From Bdellovibrio sp. (lineage in GTDB: Bacteria; Bdellovibrionota; Bacteriovoracia; Bacteriovoracales; Bacteriovoracaceae), in NCBI GenBank assembly GCA_020720455.1, contig DYOQ01000007.1:1-63034 (forward strand): DNA of 63,034 bases, given 5' to 3'. A program made the translations under genes and the position numbers. The notes under the pieces are model-generated. The model saw only the letters and a list, made by a program, of their open reading frames with translations, had not been told where the DNA came from and searched no databases. Shown piece after piece: positions 8,378 to 18,568 of the stretch; the first letter of the stretch is position 1, and every line of letters starts with the position of its first letter.

Positions 8378-9997
8378 TTGGAAGAGATTCAACAACTCCC
8401 ACTTTTAGAGCTTATCGGCGATCCGATAGAAAATTTTTATCAACTTGGCCTAAAAGATAGAGAAAATATCAATATTTTAATTAACCACATGAAATCTTTG
8501 GCCAAAACGCCATGGCCTAAGCTTACCAACATAATAGAAAATACAATGCAGCTAACTGCAAGTTCTATCCTTGCTCAGTCTGAAATAGCAAAAAAGAAAA
8601 TCGCTGCTTATGCTGAAGGATTGGCAAAACCTACAAATGAGATTGTCTACACACTACTACTTCCGGAACTGCTATCGTGTATGTCTAACTGGTATCCTGA
8701 AATTCCAAGGCTTCTTTACGGCTGTTCAAGTTTTTTTGCACTCGATACAAAAACTAGTCGGCCCATTCATGCTCGAGTTTTAGATTTTTCATTAGTAGGA
8801 AGTTATGATCAGTTTGAAAGAGCGCTCATCACTAAATATACAGGAGAGGCAAAAATTTTTTCTTACTCATCAATAGGACTTCCATATCCATCACTTACTG
8901 CAATGAACGAACATGGTGTAACACTAGCACTTCATCAAAAATTTACCAATAAATTTGACCGAGCAGGGACCCCTATTTTTGAACTTGCCCACCAACTTAT
9001 TGCTAACGTAAAGGATAGGGACGATGCAATAAAATTTTTAGGAAGCTCAAGAACCCTTACTTGCTGGTGTTTTCTTTTAAGCTTTCCAGATGGCAAAATA
9101 CTTATCGCCGATTTAATGGGCAAAGAGTTAGTAAAAAAAGAGTTTACACTTGAATCAAATGAGGTTTTATACTTTAATAATATGCCACTAAGTAATGAGA
9201 TAAATCAAAACAGCATGCTACCTTATGGCATGGCAAACTATTGCCAAATGAGAGAAAATTCGGCCCAAATTATTAAAACAAAAATCTCTCAAAGTAATAA
9301 TATCTGCCAAGAGACAATGCTTAAAGAGATCGCGGCCATTAATAGTTCAAAGGGTGATGACTCTTCTAAATGGAACTTGTCTCCGACTACGCCATCAAGT
9401 TTAACTGTAGCAACGCTTGTTCCAACGCAAGGAAGTTCATCATACATTCCTGGAATGGCCCCCAAATTTTTTAATAATAAAATTTCAAGAATAGATGAGA
9501 TCTGGGAAGGCCCAAAACAACAGACGACTCTAACTACAACAACCATTGATCAACGTTACATTCAAGGGGTACGAAAACTCTCCCAGGCCCAAGCAGCATT
9601 TGATCTCGGAGATATTCAAGAGACATATCACCTATCTCAAATGGGAATCGCACTTTTAAAAAATTATCCTGAAGCAACAATTGGCATGTTTTTCTTTCTC
9701 GTTTACCAATTTATCCACGAATCAAATAAAAAATGCCAAGAACACCTTTTGGCCGAGTTTAAAAAAATTAGAGATAAACTTCCAAAATACTTAAGAGATC
9801 ATGCCTCACTTTTTATTATGAGACTTCAAATCATCACTACTAACGAGAGCGAGATTAGTGAAAACGATATTGAAAATGTAAATCTTAAACGAGTGTTAAA
9901 ACTTGAACAAAAAATTCCAAAAAGACTGCTCCGCAAAAGCGTTTCAAAAACTTTAACTCCAAGATATGAGCTACTTGATGTCATCGGAACAACATAA
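8378..9997 (+). CDS. C45-like Ntn-hydrolase / acyl-CoA:6-APA acyltransferase-like protein
   Basis: The reading frame is open from 8237, but that part runs antisense to the small membrane-protein gene. The conserved domain begins at LLELIGDPIENFYQLG, the usual first motif of this family, so I prefer TTG 8378, with GGA 7 bases upstream. The product is about 539 aa. RLLYGCSSFFALD contains the likely nucleophile Cys of the Ntn fold, followed by IHARVLDFSLVG, SSIGLPYPSLTAMNEHGVTL and RTLTCWCFLLSFPDGKI. The family includes isopenicillin N acyltransferase and related amide hydrolases acting on N-acyl bonds. No signal peptide is evident with this start. The last 150 residues are helical and without a known domain. 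The true substrate is unknown; the start choice is uncertain. Confidence 0.66.
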   Translation: MEEIQQLPLLELIGDPIENFYQLGLKDRENINILINHMKSLAKTPWPKLTNIIENTMQLTASSILAQSEIAKKKIAAYAEGLAKPTNEIVYTLLLPELLSCMSNWYPEIPRLLYGCSSFFALDTKTSRPIHARVLDFSLVGSYDQFERALITKYTGEAKIFSYSSIGLPYPSLTAMNEHGVTLALHQKFTNKFDRAGTPIFELAHQLIANVKDRDDAIKFLGSSRTLTCWCFLLSFPDGKILIADLMGKELVKKEFTLESNEVLYFNNMPLSNEINQNSMLPYGMANYCQMRENSAQIIKTKISQSNNICQETMLKEIAAINSSKGDDSSKWNLSPTTPSSLTVATLVPTQGSSSYIPGMAPKFFNNKISRIDEIWEGPKQQTTLTTTTIDQRYIQGVRKLSQAQAAFDLGDIQETYHLSQMGIALLKNYPEATIGMFFFLVYQFIHESNKKCQEHLLAEFKKIRDKLPKYLRDHASLFIMRLQIITTNESEISENDIENVNLKRVLKLEQKIPKRLLRKSVSKTLTPRYELLDVIGTT

Positions 9998-10002
9998 GTA
10001 AC

Positions 10003-10032
10003 TTGACGATAGTTTTAAACCTATGGGATAAT
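10003..10032 (+). promoter_or_regulatory. Candidate sigma-70 promoter of the porin gene
   Basis: TTGACG (10003-10008), an 18-base spacer and GATAAT (10027-10032) place the transcript start near 10039. That fits translation from ATG 10060 with its GGAGA ribosome site and argues against an upstream in-frame start at 10003. Confidence 0.55.
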
Positions 10033-10059
10033 ATTCTATTCTTTTTATGGAGAAAAAAT

Positions 10060-11295
10060 ATGAAATTACCAAACAGACTATTAACATCTTCTGCACTCTT
10101 ACTCGTTGTAGCATCAAACGTATGCGCCGAGGTAAAGATCACTCCGAGTATCTACTCAAGAGGAGGAATGACAAGATCAACTGATCTAAAATCAAGACAC
10201 ACTCTAGATAACGGTGATGATCGAAAAGATTTTAACCTTGGAGCATGGGGAGATGAATCAAACACAATTAGTGATGATTTAACGGAGCTCACAGCTAAAT
10301 TTGATTTAAACAGTAACTTCTACTACACATACGGCGTTGATATTAACGGTAATCGCCGATTTTTAGAAGGAAACGAGACAGCTGATCATAAATCGCTTGA
10401 TGAACGGTTAAACTTTTTAACTTTTAAAGATAACGATTTTTCTCTCTGGGTTGGACAAAATGCTTATCGAGGAGATGGTGATTATTTAACAAGAAATTTT
10501 CCATTTGATGAACACAACATGATGGGTGGAGGTGTTCGAGTAGAAAAAATGGGCCCAATTAATATTGAGTTTGCCTATGGAGAGGTTACACAAGGAGTCA
10601 CTGATCCAAAAGTTGTCAATTTGTTTATCAACAAAATTGAGTATCCACTTACAAACGGGAAACTTAAAACAAACCTTGAACTTCATAGAATCAATGCTAC
10701 AAGCGATACTAATGAGTCTAAAACATTTCTAGCTGGAGTCCAATTACAACGTTGGGGAATAAAACTTCTCGATGGAAATTTTTATCACATAATGCTAATT
10801 AATTACTCAAATGGATACGTCTATGGCGGACAGATGCAAAGCGGATACAATGAAATTAGCAAAGATCTAGACGAATCTAAAATTCTTGCACAGTGGGCCG
10901 GTGACTGGAAGTGGGCAAACGAAAAAGCGTTATACTTTACCGTTAAGTATCAAGAACATTCAGGTAATAATGACAACCAAAAATGGTCATTTGTAGATTA
11001 TTACGTGAGACCTGTTAAAAATGTAACGCCAAACACGGCCATAGGACTTGATCTAGCACAACGGTTTATTACCAAAGAGAATAAAGATTCAAATAAATCA
11101 TGGATGGAAAACGGAACCAATAGTAGAGTAGCGCTCATGGCATCTTATCACTTAAAAGATAAAATGTTTGAACTACCTTCAGTCTCACTCTTTGCTGGTA
11201 GAATATTTAAAGATAAACCTACCCAATTTTTTACAGATAAACCATCAGCAAGAGAAGAGGATTTTCTTCGCTTGAATTATGAAGTAGCGTTTTAA
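10060..11295 (+). CDS. Outer-membrane porin, maltoporin (LamB)-like
   Basis: The 411-aa product starts at ATG 10060 behind TATGGAGAAA. It has a signal peptide (MKLPNRLLTSSALLLVVASNVCA) and a body of alternating short polar and aromatic strands, ending in the C-terminal Phe typical of outer-membrane barrels (NYEVAF). The segment around residues 130-165 (FSLWVGQNAYRG...GGGVRVEKM) resembles the maltoporin strand that reads W-G-x-R-Y...G-x-G-V-E, so a carbohydrate-type porin is likely. Its stop abuts the stop of the convergent cti gene with no spacer. The barrel call is secure; substrate is not readable from sequence. Confidence 0.66.
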   Translation: MKLPNRLLTSSALLLVVASNVCAEVKITPSIYSRGGMTRSTDLKSRHTLDNGDDRKDFNLGAWGDESNTISDDLTELTAKFDLNSNFYYTYGVDINGNRRFLEGNETADHKSLDERLNFLTFKDNDFSLWVGQNAYRGDGDYLTRNFPFDEHNMMGGGVRVEKMGPINIEFAYGEVTQGVTDPKVVNLFINKIEYPLTNGKLKTNLELHRINATSDTNESKTFLAGVQLQRWGIKLLDGNFYHIMLINYSNGYVYGGQMQSGYNEISKDLDESKILAQWAGDWKWANEKALYFTVKYQEHSGNNDNQKWSFVDYYVRPVKNVTPNTAIGLDLAQRFITKENKDSNKSWMENGTNSRVALMASYHLKDKMFELPSVSLFAGRIFKDKPTQFFTDKPSAREEDFLRLNYEVAF

Positions 11296-13668
11296 CTAGT
11301 CGCCAACTCCTAGGGTGGAATCTTTTTTGAAATAGTTCTTATATCTATTTAGATCAAGAACTCCACCCTCTACTTCCATCGTTCTTTTTAAGTGATCATT
11401 AAACCAGTCACTCACATGCCAGAAATTTGGGTTACTTCTTCTTATCCCATATTTATCGATAAACTTATGGAACTGCTCGCTCTTATCATTACCATTTAAT
11501 CCTTGAAACTCTCGCAAAAACTTATCGGCCTCTTCCATTTTTACAACAAAGAAAAAGTTAGGATAACTACCAACATGGCCTTTATAGAACTCAATCTCAT
11601 CCTCGTTCTCCATATATCGCAATTCTTGAAAAAGCATAAACGCTACGTTTAAGTGAGACCTGTTTTTAATCATTGTATAGACTAAATCTTTTCCGTCACT
11701 CTTAATAAATCTTATCAGTGACATCTCTGGTAACGCTTTAGGGAAGTGGTAATTTAACTCAATCGATTGTTCCTTTGTTTTTTCCTCCGACAAAGAACTA
11801 AGTTTTTTCAACTCTTGATCTAGCTGGGCCTCAGTTCTAATAAAACCATATGAGATATGTAAATTTTTAGGACGCAGGCCAAGGTTTATATTATCAACAA
11901 AGAACGTCTTGCTTAGTCGTTGTTGCCGATCAATCACTTTTTGATAAAACTCACTTCTACTATTCTTCGTAGTATAATCTATCTCACTATCCGGAAACTC
12001 TTTAAGATCTCGGCCCTCCATAAAAAGTCGACCTAAAGCACCTCGATACCAATACTCTCTAAGATCATTGCGATCTTTTTCAGGCAGGAATGCTAAAAAC
12101 ATCTCCTCTCCCTCAACTCTTAAAAGATCCATATATAAACGAGTACCAACTTGATGTTGAACGTTTCCAAAAACATCAAAGTTTGCAACTAGCGCATAAT
12201 AGATACTCTCAGTCGTTACATAATCTAGAATCATCGAACTCTCAGGATAATCACCATGAAAACCTGCTTCAACACTTCCACTATCTTCATGCCGATATAC
12301 TGATAAAACTGCTTGATCTTTATTACTTTTTCCACCGTCCCATAAATCATTCAATCTTAGATGGATATTTAGATCATTATAATAGTCAGCTTTTTGCTCA
12401 ACATACTGATTTCTATTTTTTTGATGATCAAAAATTCTAAAAGGAAGCGATGCCTTTTCAGAATAGTTATAAGGAAAATCAATATCCTTAGTCTGAAGCT
12501 CAAACATATTTGAATCTCTAACAAGCGGATCAGAATCAGGATTTATGAACATAATCCAAAAATGATCCTCAATTACATTTAATGCCACACTTCCCTTACA
12601 AACAGGGCCTCTAATAAATGTCCTAATGATGTAAAGAATATCATCTAATAAAAACTGATATCTTGCTTTAGGAGGAATGGCCTTAAAAATTTCAAAAGGG
12701 TTAGCGTTATCTGCAATAGAAACATAGCTAGGAAGATCTGTATCTCTAAAATTACCCCAGTTACTATTGTTAAAAAACAACTCATTGTACCTATCCATCT
12801 TGGCCTTACTTAGTTTGTAAGTAATATGAGTTTTGTGAACAATTGTTGAAGTTATTTTTCTAAATCTATAAAAGAACTCTGAACCTGGATCATCGGTTGG
12901 CCGTACCGTTGGGATCTCCTTTACCTCATAAGGCGCAGCTGAACGAGACCTTACCAATCTATAATACTCGCCAGGCCTACTCTCAAAATAAATTTCGGCA
13001 ATAAATAAGTGCTCATAAATATATCTAGAAACTAATTTATGCTTTGAATCTTGTTGATTGAAAAATTTCTCCCAGCTCTCAACAGCGTCATCCGCATATT
13101 TACTCCCTTCTAATATCTTGTTTGCTGATTCACTAGGCCCATGTCCACCATCTACAAGCCACTTCTCAAGTACCTCAAACTCATAATCACTTATGGCCGG
13201 AAAACCAAACGGCATACCAGAGTTTGGATTATCTTTAATAAACTTTGATAATTCATCATTACTTGTCGAACAGTTTAAATCATCAGCTTCAGGAAAATAT
13301 TCTCCATCTGGAACTTTACCTTTATGAAGTTCAATTAGGCGGTACATTGGTGAATCTTTCCCCCCCTCAACTACAGGAGCAAAGCTTGAAAGTTCATGCC
13401 AATCTTTTGCTGTTTGATAATCTATTGAAAGACGTGTTGGTTGAATATTGCTCAATCTAGCACCATCATATACTTTAATTTTTGTCGCACCCCTTGCAAC
13501 CCCATCATATGAAGAGAGCTTTAGCTGACATGGCGAATTGTAACAAGAGTGACAAACAACACATCTTTGATCGAGAATTGGTTGAACCTGATCGAGGTAA
13601 AAATCACCTTTTGAATAAGCAGATATCGAAATAAGCACCACTAAAATCATGTAAGTTAACAATCTCAT
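11296..13668 (-). CDS. cti: Fatty acid cis/trans isomerase (haem c protein)
   Basis: The 790-aa product has a signal peptide (1-19) and directly afterwards the Cti signature QPILDQRCVVCHSCYNSPCQ, in which CVVCH (C36-H40) binds haem c. LKLSSYDGVARGATK and YDGARL follow, as in Pseudomonas and Vibrio Cti. The enzyme turns cis-unsaturated fatty acids of membrane phospholipids into trans forms in the periplasm, stiffening the membrane under solvent or heat stress without new synthesis. The length matches the family (about 770-790). It is a single gene, convergent with the porin gene. A TGTGA-N7-TCACA palindrome lies 85 bases upstream of its start, between it and a divergent protease gene. Confidence 0.93.
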   Translation of the reverse strand: MRLLTYMILVVLISISAYSKGDFYLDQVQPILDQRCVVCHSCYNSPCQLKLSSYDGVARGATKIKVYDGARLSNIQPTRLSIDYQTAKDWHELSSFAPVVEGGKDSPMYRLIELHKGKVPDGEYFPEADDLNCSTSNDELSKFIKDNPNSGMPFGFPAISDYEFEVLEKWLVDGGHGPSESANKILEGSKYADDAVESWEKFFNQQDSKHKLVSRYIYEHLFIAEIYFESRPGEYYRLVRSRSAAPYEVKEIPTVRPTDDPGSEFFYRFRKITSTIVHKTHITYKLSKAKMDRYNELFFNNSNWGNFRDTDLPSYVSIADNANPFEIFKAIPPKARYQFLLDDILYIIRTFIRGPVCKGSVALNVIEDHFWIMFINPDSDPLVRDSNMFELQTKDIDFPYNYSEKASLPFRIFDHQKNRNQYVEQKADYYNDLNIHLRLNDLWDGGKSNKDQAVLSVYRHEDSGSVEAGFHGDYPESSMILDYVTTESIYYALVANFDVFGNVQHQVGTRLYMDLLRVEGEEMFLAFLPEKDRNDLREYWYRGALGRLFMEGRDLKEFPDSEIDYTTKNSRSEFYQKVIDRQQRLSKTFFVDNINLGLRPKNLHISYGFIRTEAQLDQELKKLSSLSEEKTKEQSIELNYHFPKALPEMSLIRFIKSDGKDLVYTMIKNRSHLNVAFMLFQELRYMENEDEIEFYKGHVGSYPNFFFVVKMEEADKFLREFQGLNGNDKSEQFHKFIDKYGIRRSNPNFWHVSDWFNDHLKRTMEVEGGVLDLNRYKNYFKKDSTLGVGD

Positions 13669-13752
13669 TAAACACCTCTATCAAAACAAATATATTAACT
13701 TTTCGATAATCTTATACTAAGCATAAGTTCAAATATATAGCGAACAATCCTC

Positions 13753-13769
13753 TGTGAAATATTTTCACA
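13753..13769. promoter_or_regulatory. TGTGA-N7-TCACA palindrome between cti and the protease gene
   Basis: A 17-base dyad with CRP-like half sites but a 7-base spacer, where classical CRP sites have 6, lies in the 170-bp gap between divergent genes. The same TGTGA-N7-TCACA layout recurs at 56847-56863, in front of the NuoE-like operon. It may bind a CRP/FNR-family regulator; this is inference from the pattern. Confidence 0.35.
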
Positions 13770-13838
13770 CTGCTAGTATTATATTTAAGCATTTTTTGCC
13801 GTGTGAGATACTTACTTAAAACCAACTAGGAATAACTT

Positions 13839-15047
13839 ATGATAACTTTCTCAAGGGATCAATATTTACAATTCTTAATACTTGCGCTTATTTTATCCGG
13901 ATGCAATGAGCAACAAAATTTATTAATCCCGCAACAATTTGAAACGAGCTCTTCAAAAATAGTAATGGGTAAAGATGATCGTACAAATTACAGTGGCGAC
14001 CAGGTAACAGAAAAAACAGCGCTAGCTGTTGGAATGGTTTATGGAGAACTTGATGGCAAGGGTTTTAGCTGCACAGGAACTCTTATTGGCCCAAAACATG
14101 TGCTAACTGCGGCACACTGCCTATATAGTGCTGAGAAGAAAAAGTGGTTAGACAATATCCGATTTCACCCTGCTGTTAACTCAACTACTTATTTCACTAG
14201 CGATTACGGATACGAATGGAATAGAGCTTTTATTCTCAAAGAGTATACTGCTAATAACAATCAAAACACGAACGATGAGGATATCGCTCTTCTTGAGCTA
14301 AGAGAAAATGCAGGTAATAAATATGGTTGGCTTGATTACGGAGATTTTCAAGCGGTTCTTAAAAATCAAAAAACAGTATCTACAACCATTGATGGATATC
14401 CAAAAGATAAACCAACCGCGACGCTTTGGCGATCTACATGTGATGACGAGATATTTCATGGCAATGGCAGAGATGAATATGTATATGATCATAATGATAG
14501 AATAGTGTTTCTTTCTTGTGACATTCAAAGCGGAAATAGTGGTTCAGCGCTTAGAACTAATATTAGCACCGACTTCCCAGACGCGATCTATGGAATCCTG
14601 ATTGCTCACTACGGCCATATAAATATCGGATTTTATATTACGCCTGAAATTTTTAAAATAATTAAAAGTTGGGAAAATGAGACTTACGCATCAGATAAAA
14701 AAATCCTTGATCAAACACTCATAGGATCTAACAAACAAATATATGATAGATATAACCTGACATTTATAAATAGATGCGATAAAGAAGTAACACTAGCTAT
14801 CCGGTACAAAGGAGTTGATGATTTGTGGCACGTAAACGCTTGGTACAAACTTCCTCCGAAGGGAAAAAGTCAAGAGGTTGAGGCCGTAACAAAATCTTAT
14901 CAATATTTTAGTATGACGCCTGAGAATGATGAAATTACGCAGGGGAATGTTGATATCGACATCCAAGGAAAGACTCATTATTTTCAAGAGGGCCAAATTG
15001 ATCGAAACAGTTTTGGAACCTGGGTGCAAGAGATTCGTTGTGATTAA
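13839..15047 (+). CDS. Trypsin-like (S1/V8-like) serine protease lipoprotein
   Basis: The 402-aa product has a lipoprotein signal (ALILSGC, Cys22), so it should be tethered in the envelope or on the surface. The chymotrypsin-fold triad is visible: H93 in LTAAHC, D148 in NDEDIALLEL and S234 in SGNSGSAL, with the substrate-pocket region near GYPKDKP. CTGTLIGPKHVLTAAHC is typical of secreted Glu-specific/V8-like endopeptidases. About 130 residues after the protease (270-402) form a separate beta-rich domain with no recognised family. A subtilisin-like lipoprotein gene follows 18 bases later, suggesting a two-protease operon. Confidence 0.88.
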   Translation: MITFSRDQYLQFLILALILSGCNEQQNLLIPQQFETSSSKIVMGKDDRTNYSGDQVTEKTALAVGMVYGELDGKGFSCTGTLIGPKHVLTAAHCLYSAEKKKWLDNIRFHPAVNSTTYFTSDYGYEWNRAFILKEYTANNNQNTNDEDIALLELRENAGNKYGWLDYGDFQAVLKNQKTVSTTIDGYPKDKPTATLWRSTCDDEIFHGNGRDEYVYDHNDRIVFLSCDIQSGNSGSALRTNISTDFPDAIYGILIAHYGHINIGFYITPEIFKIIKSWENETYASDKKILDQTLIGSNKQIYDRYNLTFINRCDKEVTLAIRYKGVDDLWHVNAWYKLPPKGKSQEVEAVTKSYQYFSMTPENDEITQGNVDIDIQGKTHYFQEGQIDRNSFGTWVQEIRCD

Positions 15048-15065
15048 AGTTAATGTGGAGAGATT

Positions 15066-18000
15066 ATGAAATTTGCTTTGCTACTCGTCGTTGCTGCTGT
15101 TTTTTACAGCTGCTCACCAAAAAATCTAAGTTATAACCGATCAAGTAATGACTTGTATGCAAAGACAGAAAGAACGGCGAATCCCTCTTTAACCTCAGAA
15201 CATACCACTAGCATAATTGAAGGTGTGAAAAACCACACGCTAGATGGAACAAACTTTGCGTTCATCGGAATTCTTTACTTTCAAGATAGTCCAATTCATC
15301 GAGATAGAATTATTCATTGGATTGAAAATTGTGGCGGAGAGATTTTATACGAAGATTTACGCTTTGGTTTTTTAGACGCAAAGCTTAGTTGGGAAAACTT
15401 AGAAAAACTAATTAGTGATGAATCACAAATGGACAACGACACTCGGTCAGTCTTTAGACTAGAACTAGAGTATAATGGCCTCGCCTCTAATCCTACTACT
15501 CCCGAACAAGAAAACAGTACATTCACAGGTCCTGTTCACTCGGCAGGATATGGAAGTAACCTCGATAAATTTAAACTAAAAGTAAAAGAAGGTTTAGGTA
15601 TCTCCCCTGAAGGTGCAGGAACAACCGTCGCAGTGTTTGATGGAGGGCTTGATTTAAGTTGGGCAAATGTTTTTGGAAATAGATTAAAAGATTATATCGT
15701 CACCGATGAACTTTATTGGAAAACTCCAACAAAAAATTTAGAAGAGTTTAAGAGCGAAGGAAATAGTACTAACGGAATAGAAAATCCACTTGAACTCGAA
15801 GGACTAAAATTTTTAACGATTAGTGAAAAGGAATTTCCAAGTGCAAACGGCCCTTACGATATAAATGGTTCAAAAAATATTGATAGTTTCACCGTTGCCA
15901 CCTATAAACGAAATGGAAAAAACATTGCGAGATTTCAAATAATTAAAAATGGGAAATTTGGAGATGAAATTGTTGATATAAAAGAAGCAGTGGCCAATAA
16001 CGAGAGCGGAATAGTTAATATGTTTACAGGTAAGCAATTACCACTTAGCGAGAAAAGATTAACCACAAGCGCTGCGGCCATTAAGTTTAGAGAGGTAAAA
16101 GGTGTAGTCCAAGTTGCTATCGTGGGAACGGCCGAATCAGGAGATCATGGGATTGCCAATTTACATATGGTGGGCGGAAAATTTTCAGATGAAAAATCTA
16201 TTGGAATTTATAATGGCGTTGCCACAGAGACAAATTTTATCTATATCGATAGTTTTGCAAGAGCAAAGGGACGCTACGGACAATCATGGATCTTTTTATC
16301 TCGAGGAATGATTGAAGCTGCAAATCGCGACGTTGATGTTATTGATCTAGACATCTACACTCCAGGAACAAGATCCGGTGAAGATATTTTATCAGCACTT
16401 GCTTGTAGGATTAGAGCAAACAGTAACGCAATTACCATTGCAGCTGCTCACAACTTTGGACCACTTCCAAACACTATTCAAAGTTTGGCCCAATCTCCAT
16501 GTGTTCTTGGAATTGGAGCTTCTCACTCTTATGGCGCAGATAAATACGGGTTTTATAAACCAGTATTAGATCAAATTGGTACTGAGACTAGTGATACATT
16601 TCTTAAAACTGCAAGCTATAGCGGCAGAGGGTTTGGCCTAAATGGAACACTCAAACCAGATATAATAACTCCAGCATACGGAAGAACGCCGTATGGAAAA
16701 ACAATGATGGCATTTAATGGAACCTCTGGAGCGACTCCAACGACTGCTGGCCTAATCGCCCTATTGAAACAGGTCGCAAAGTTTAAAGGTAAAGATCTGA
16801 CTTTTTCTCAAATAAAATATCTTCTTCAAAATTCTAGTGAAAGAAGAGTTGGTAAAGATATCAGAGATGGATACGGTTTTGTAAATATGGAAAAAGCACT
16901 AGACCTTCTTTTAACCAATCTTCCTGGCCCAATATTTATTAAAGGAAATCAGCAAATAAGTTACCCCTCCATTGATAGCGTGCCAAACAGTAAAAAAATC
17001 CAATTAGGGATTGGGCCTGAGCTTGGTGCGACTAACAACGTAACCAAAATGAACTTCTCTATTGAGTATCAGGGAGCATCAAAAGGTAGCGAACTAAACT
17101 GGTTATCGTTTAAAAGTTTTGATGATGGACAAACTGATGAAACATTAGAAGCGGAACTACCAATCCTAGGCGAACAGGCCAAGATAGAAATTGTATTTGA
17201 CAAACACACGATCCAACGACTTCCAGATGGAGATCATGTAGCACTCATCATTGGAAAAAGAGTTGATACCCAGTTTCAAGAATTTTTGCTACCTGTATCT
17301 TTTACTAAAACAACGAAATTCAGTGCAAAAAAAATCTCAACAACTCCGCTTTACATTGAAGATGGAGAGCTCCACTATTTAAATGGAAATATAGGTGACA
17401 CCTTTTTAATAAGAAGAGGGTTTCGTTGCGACGGAAAATATCTTGATGGCAATAGCGATTTAAGTTTTACCGCTCCGCTTGCGTTACTAATTAACAACCA
17501 AAAAGATAGTGACTATACACACGCAAGCAGTGTCATGAATACATATATGTCAGAATTATGGTCTGACATGCCAATCACTGTTGAAGCAAAAAATAGTGTT
17601 ACGACTGTTGCAATTTATCGCACAGGTAGTCCCGCATGTATTGGACCAATAGTAGGAAATCTAGACATCAAACGAGTTGGATTTGAGATTGATACATCAG
17701 ATTACATGACAAACAACAGCTTTAAAAAAATGGTTACGCTAAAACCGACAGGCTTTTATCCTCTATTTGGTAATAACGATGCAACAAACACTGGCTGGAA
17801 ATTTTCTTCAGGTGACGCCATGACTAGCTTTAAAACTACCGCACAAGGTAGCTTTACACTACCTCAAGGAAAGGAGTGGAGAAATATTAAATTTTACTCA
17901 AACACAAAATCACAACTTCAAGGAGTCGCTGTTTTAACCAAAGAGAACCAGTTAGTTGGAGTTATTAAGAATGAAAATAGATCATATAGCTCTGGAGTAA

Positions 18001-18371
18001 CGGCGACAAAAACAGAGTTTGATTTTAATGATATTTCTAGCACCACTGCTGTTACATTTATACCTGCAAACTCCAAGCAAAGTTATACTATCGAACTTAA
18101 TAAAAAAACAGCTGCTAACATTCAACTGACAGGGTCTTTTGGCCCAAGCTTTGGGCGAGTAGTTGTGGAATCTCCAAACGATACTGATTCAGAAAGCCTA
18201 ACATTTATATCTACATTATCTAAAGAGTGGAAATATGGAATAGTTGTTCCAATATTGATTATTCAACAACCAACTTCTTCTGACTTATCAAACCTAGGAG
18301 TAAATGGAGAAGAGTTAATAATGTGGAAACATCTTTTAGCTTTTCCAGAAAAAGAGTTTAAACAGAATTAA
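15066..18371 (+). CDS. Large subtilisin-like (S8) protease lipoprotein
   Basis: The 1101-aa product carries a lipobox (FYSC, Cys16). Residues 60-125 look like an I9-type propeptide. The S8 core spans about 180-615: D192 in VAVFDGGLD, H361 in SGDHGIANLHM, Asn463 in AAAHNFGP for the oxyanion hole, and S554 in FNGTSGATPTTAG. The His motif departs from the usual HGTHVAG, and the Asp-to-His gap of about 170 residues is unusually long, so an insertion lies between. Residues 620-1101 form beta-rich domains (Ig-like or jelly-roll by composition) that may bind targets. It is paired with the trypsin-like lipoprotein, probably on one transcript. Confidence 0.85.
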   Translation: MKFALLLVVAAVFYSCSPKNLSYNRSSNDLYAKTERTANPSLTSEHTTSIIEGVKNHTLDGTNFAFIGILYFQDSPIHRDRIIHWIENCGGEILYEDLRFGFLDAKLSWENLEKLISDESQMDNDTRSVFRLELEYNGLASNPTTPEQENSTFTGPVHSAGYGSNLDKFKLKVKEGLGISPEGAGTTVAVFDGGLDLSWANVFGNRLKDYIVTDELYWKTPTKNLEEFKSEGNSTNGIENPLELEGLKFLTISEKEFPSANGPYDINGSKNIDSFTVATYKRNGKNIARFQIIKNGKFGDEIVDIKEAVANNESGIVNMFTGKQLPLSEKRLTTSAAAIKFREVKGVVQVAIVGTAESGDHGIANLHMVGGKFSDEKSIGIYNGVATETNFIYIDSFARAKGRYGQSWIFLSRGMIEAANRDVDVIDLDIYTPGTRSGEDILSALACRIRANSNAITIAAAHNFGPLPNTIQSLAQSPCVLGIGASHSYGADKYGFYKPVLDQIGTETSDTFLKTASYSGRGFGLNGTLKPDIITPAYGRTPYGKTMMAFNGTSGATPTTAGLIALLKQVAKFKGKDLTFSQIKYLLQNSSERRVGKDIRDGYGFVNMEKALDLLLTNLPGPIFIKGNQQISYPSIDSVPNSKKIQLGIGPELGATNNVTKMNFSIEYQGASKGSELNWLSFKSFDDGQTDETLEAELPILGEQAKIEIVFDKHTIQRLPDGDHVALIIGKRVDTQFQEFLLPVSFTKTTKFSAKKISTTPLYIEDGELHYLNGNIGDTFLIRRGFRCDGKYLDGNSDLSFTAPLALLINNQKDSDYTHASSVMNTYMSELWSDMPITVEAKNSVTTVAIYRTGSPACIGPIVGNLDIKRVGFEIDTSDYMTNNSFKKMVTLKPTGFYPLFGNNDATNTGWKFSSGDAMTSFKTTAQGSFTLPQGKEWRNIKFYSNTKSQLQGVAVLTKENQLVGVIKNENRSYSSGVTATKTEFDFNDISSTTAVTFIPANSKQSYTIELNKKTAANIQLTGSFGPSFGRVVVESPNDTDSESLTFISTLSKEWKYGIVVPILIIQQPTSSDLSNLGVNGEELIMWKHLLAFPEKEFKQN

Positions 18372-18568
18372 CTATGCTTGCCTTAAACAAGCTCTCTAAG
18401 CACATTTATATTCCGATTGATTTATTCATCTAAAAAAAATACCTGATCAACGTCATACAACAACTACTTGCGATAAAAAAACATCCCTTGTACCATTTTT
18501 ATTATAATGTTTTTTTGGGTAATTTTTTGGATAATATTGATTATGTAATTTTTTCTGGGGGGAAAAGT

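Noticed and set aside
18488-18568. Upstream in-frame extension of the octahaem cytochrome
   Set aside because: The strong GGGGGG site and the signal peptide both point to ATG 18569; the extension would destroy the export signal.
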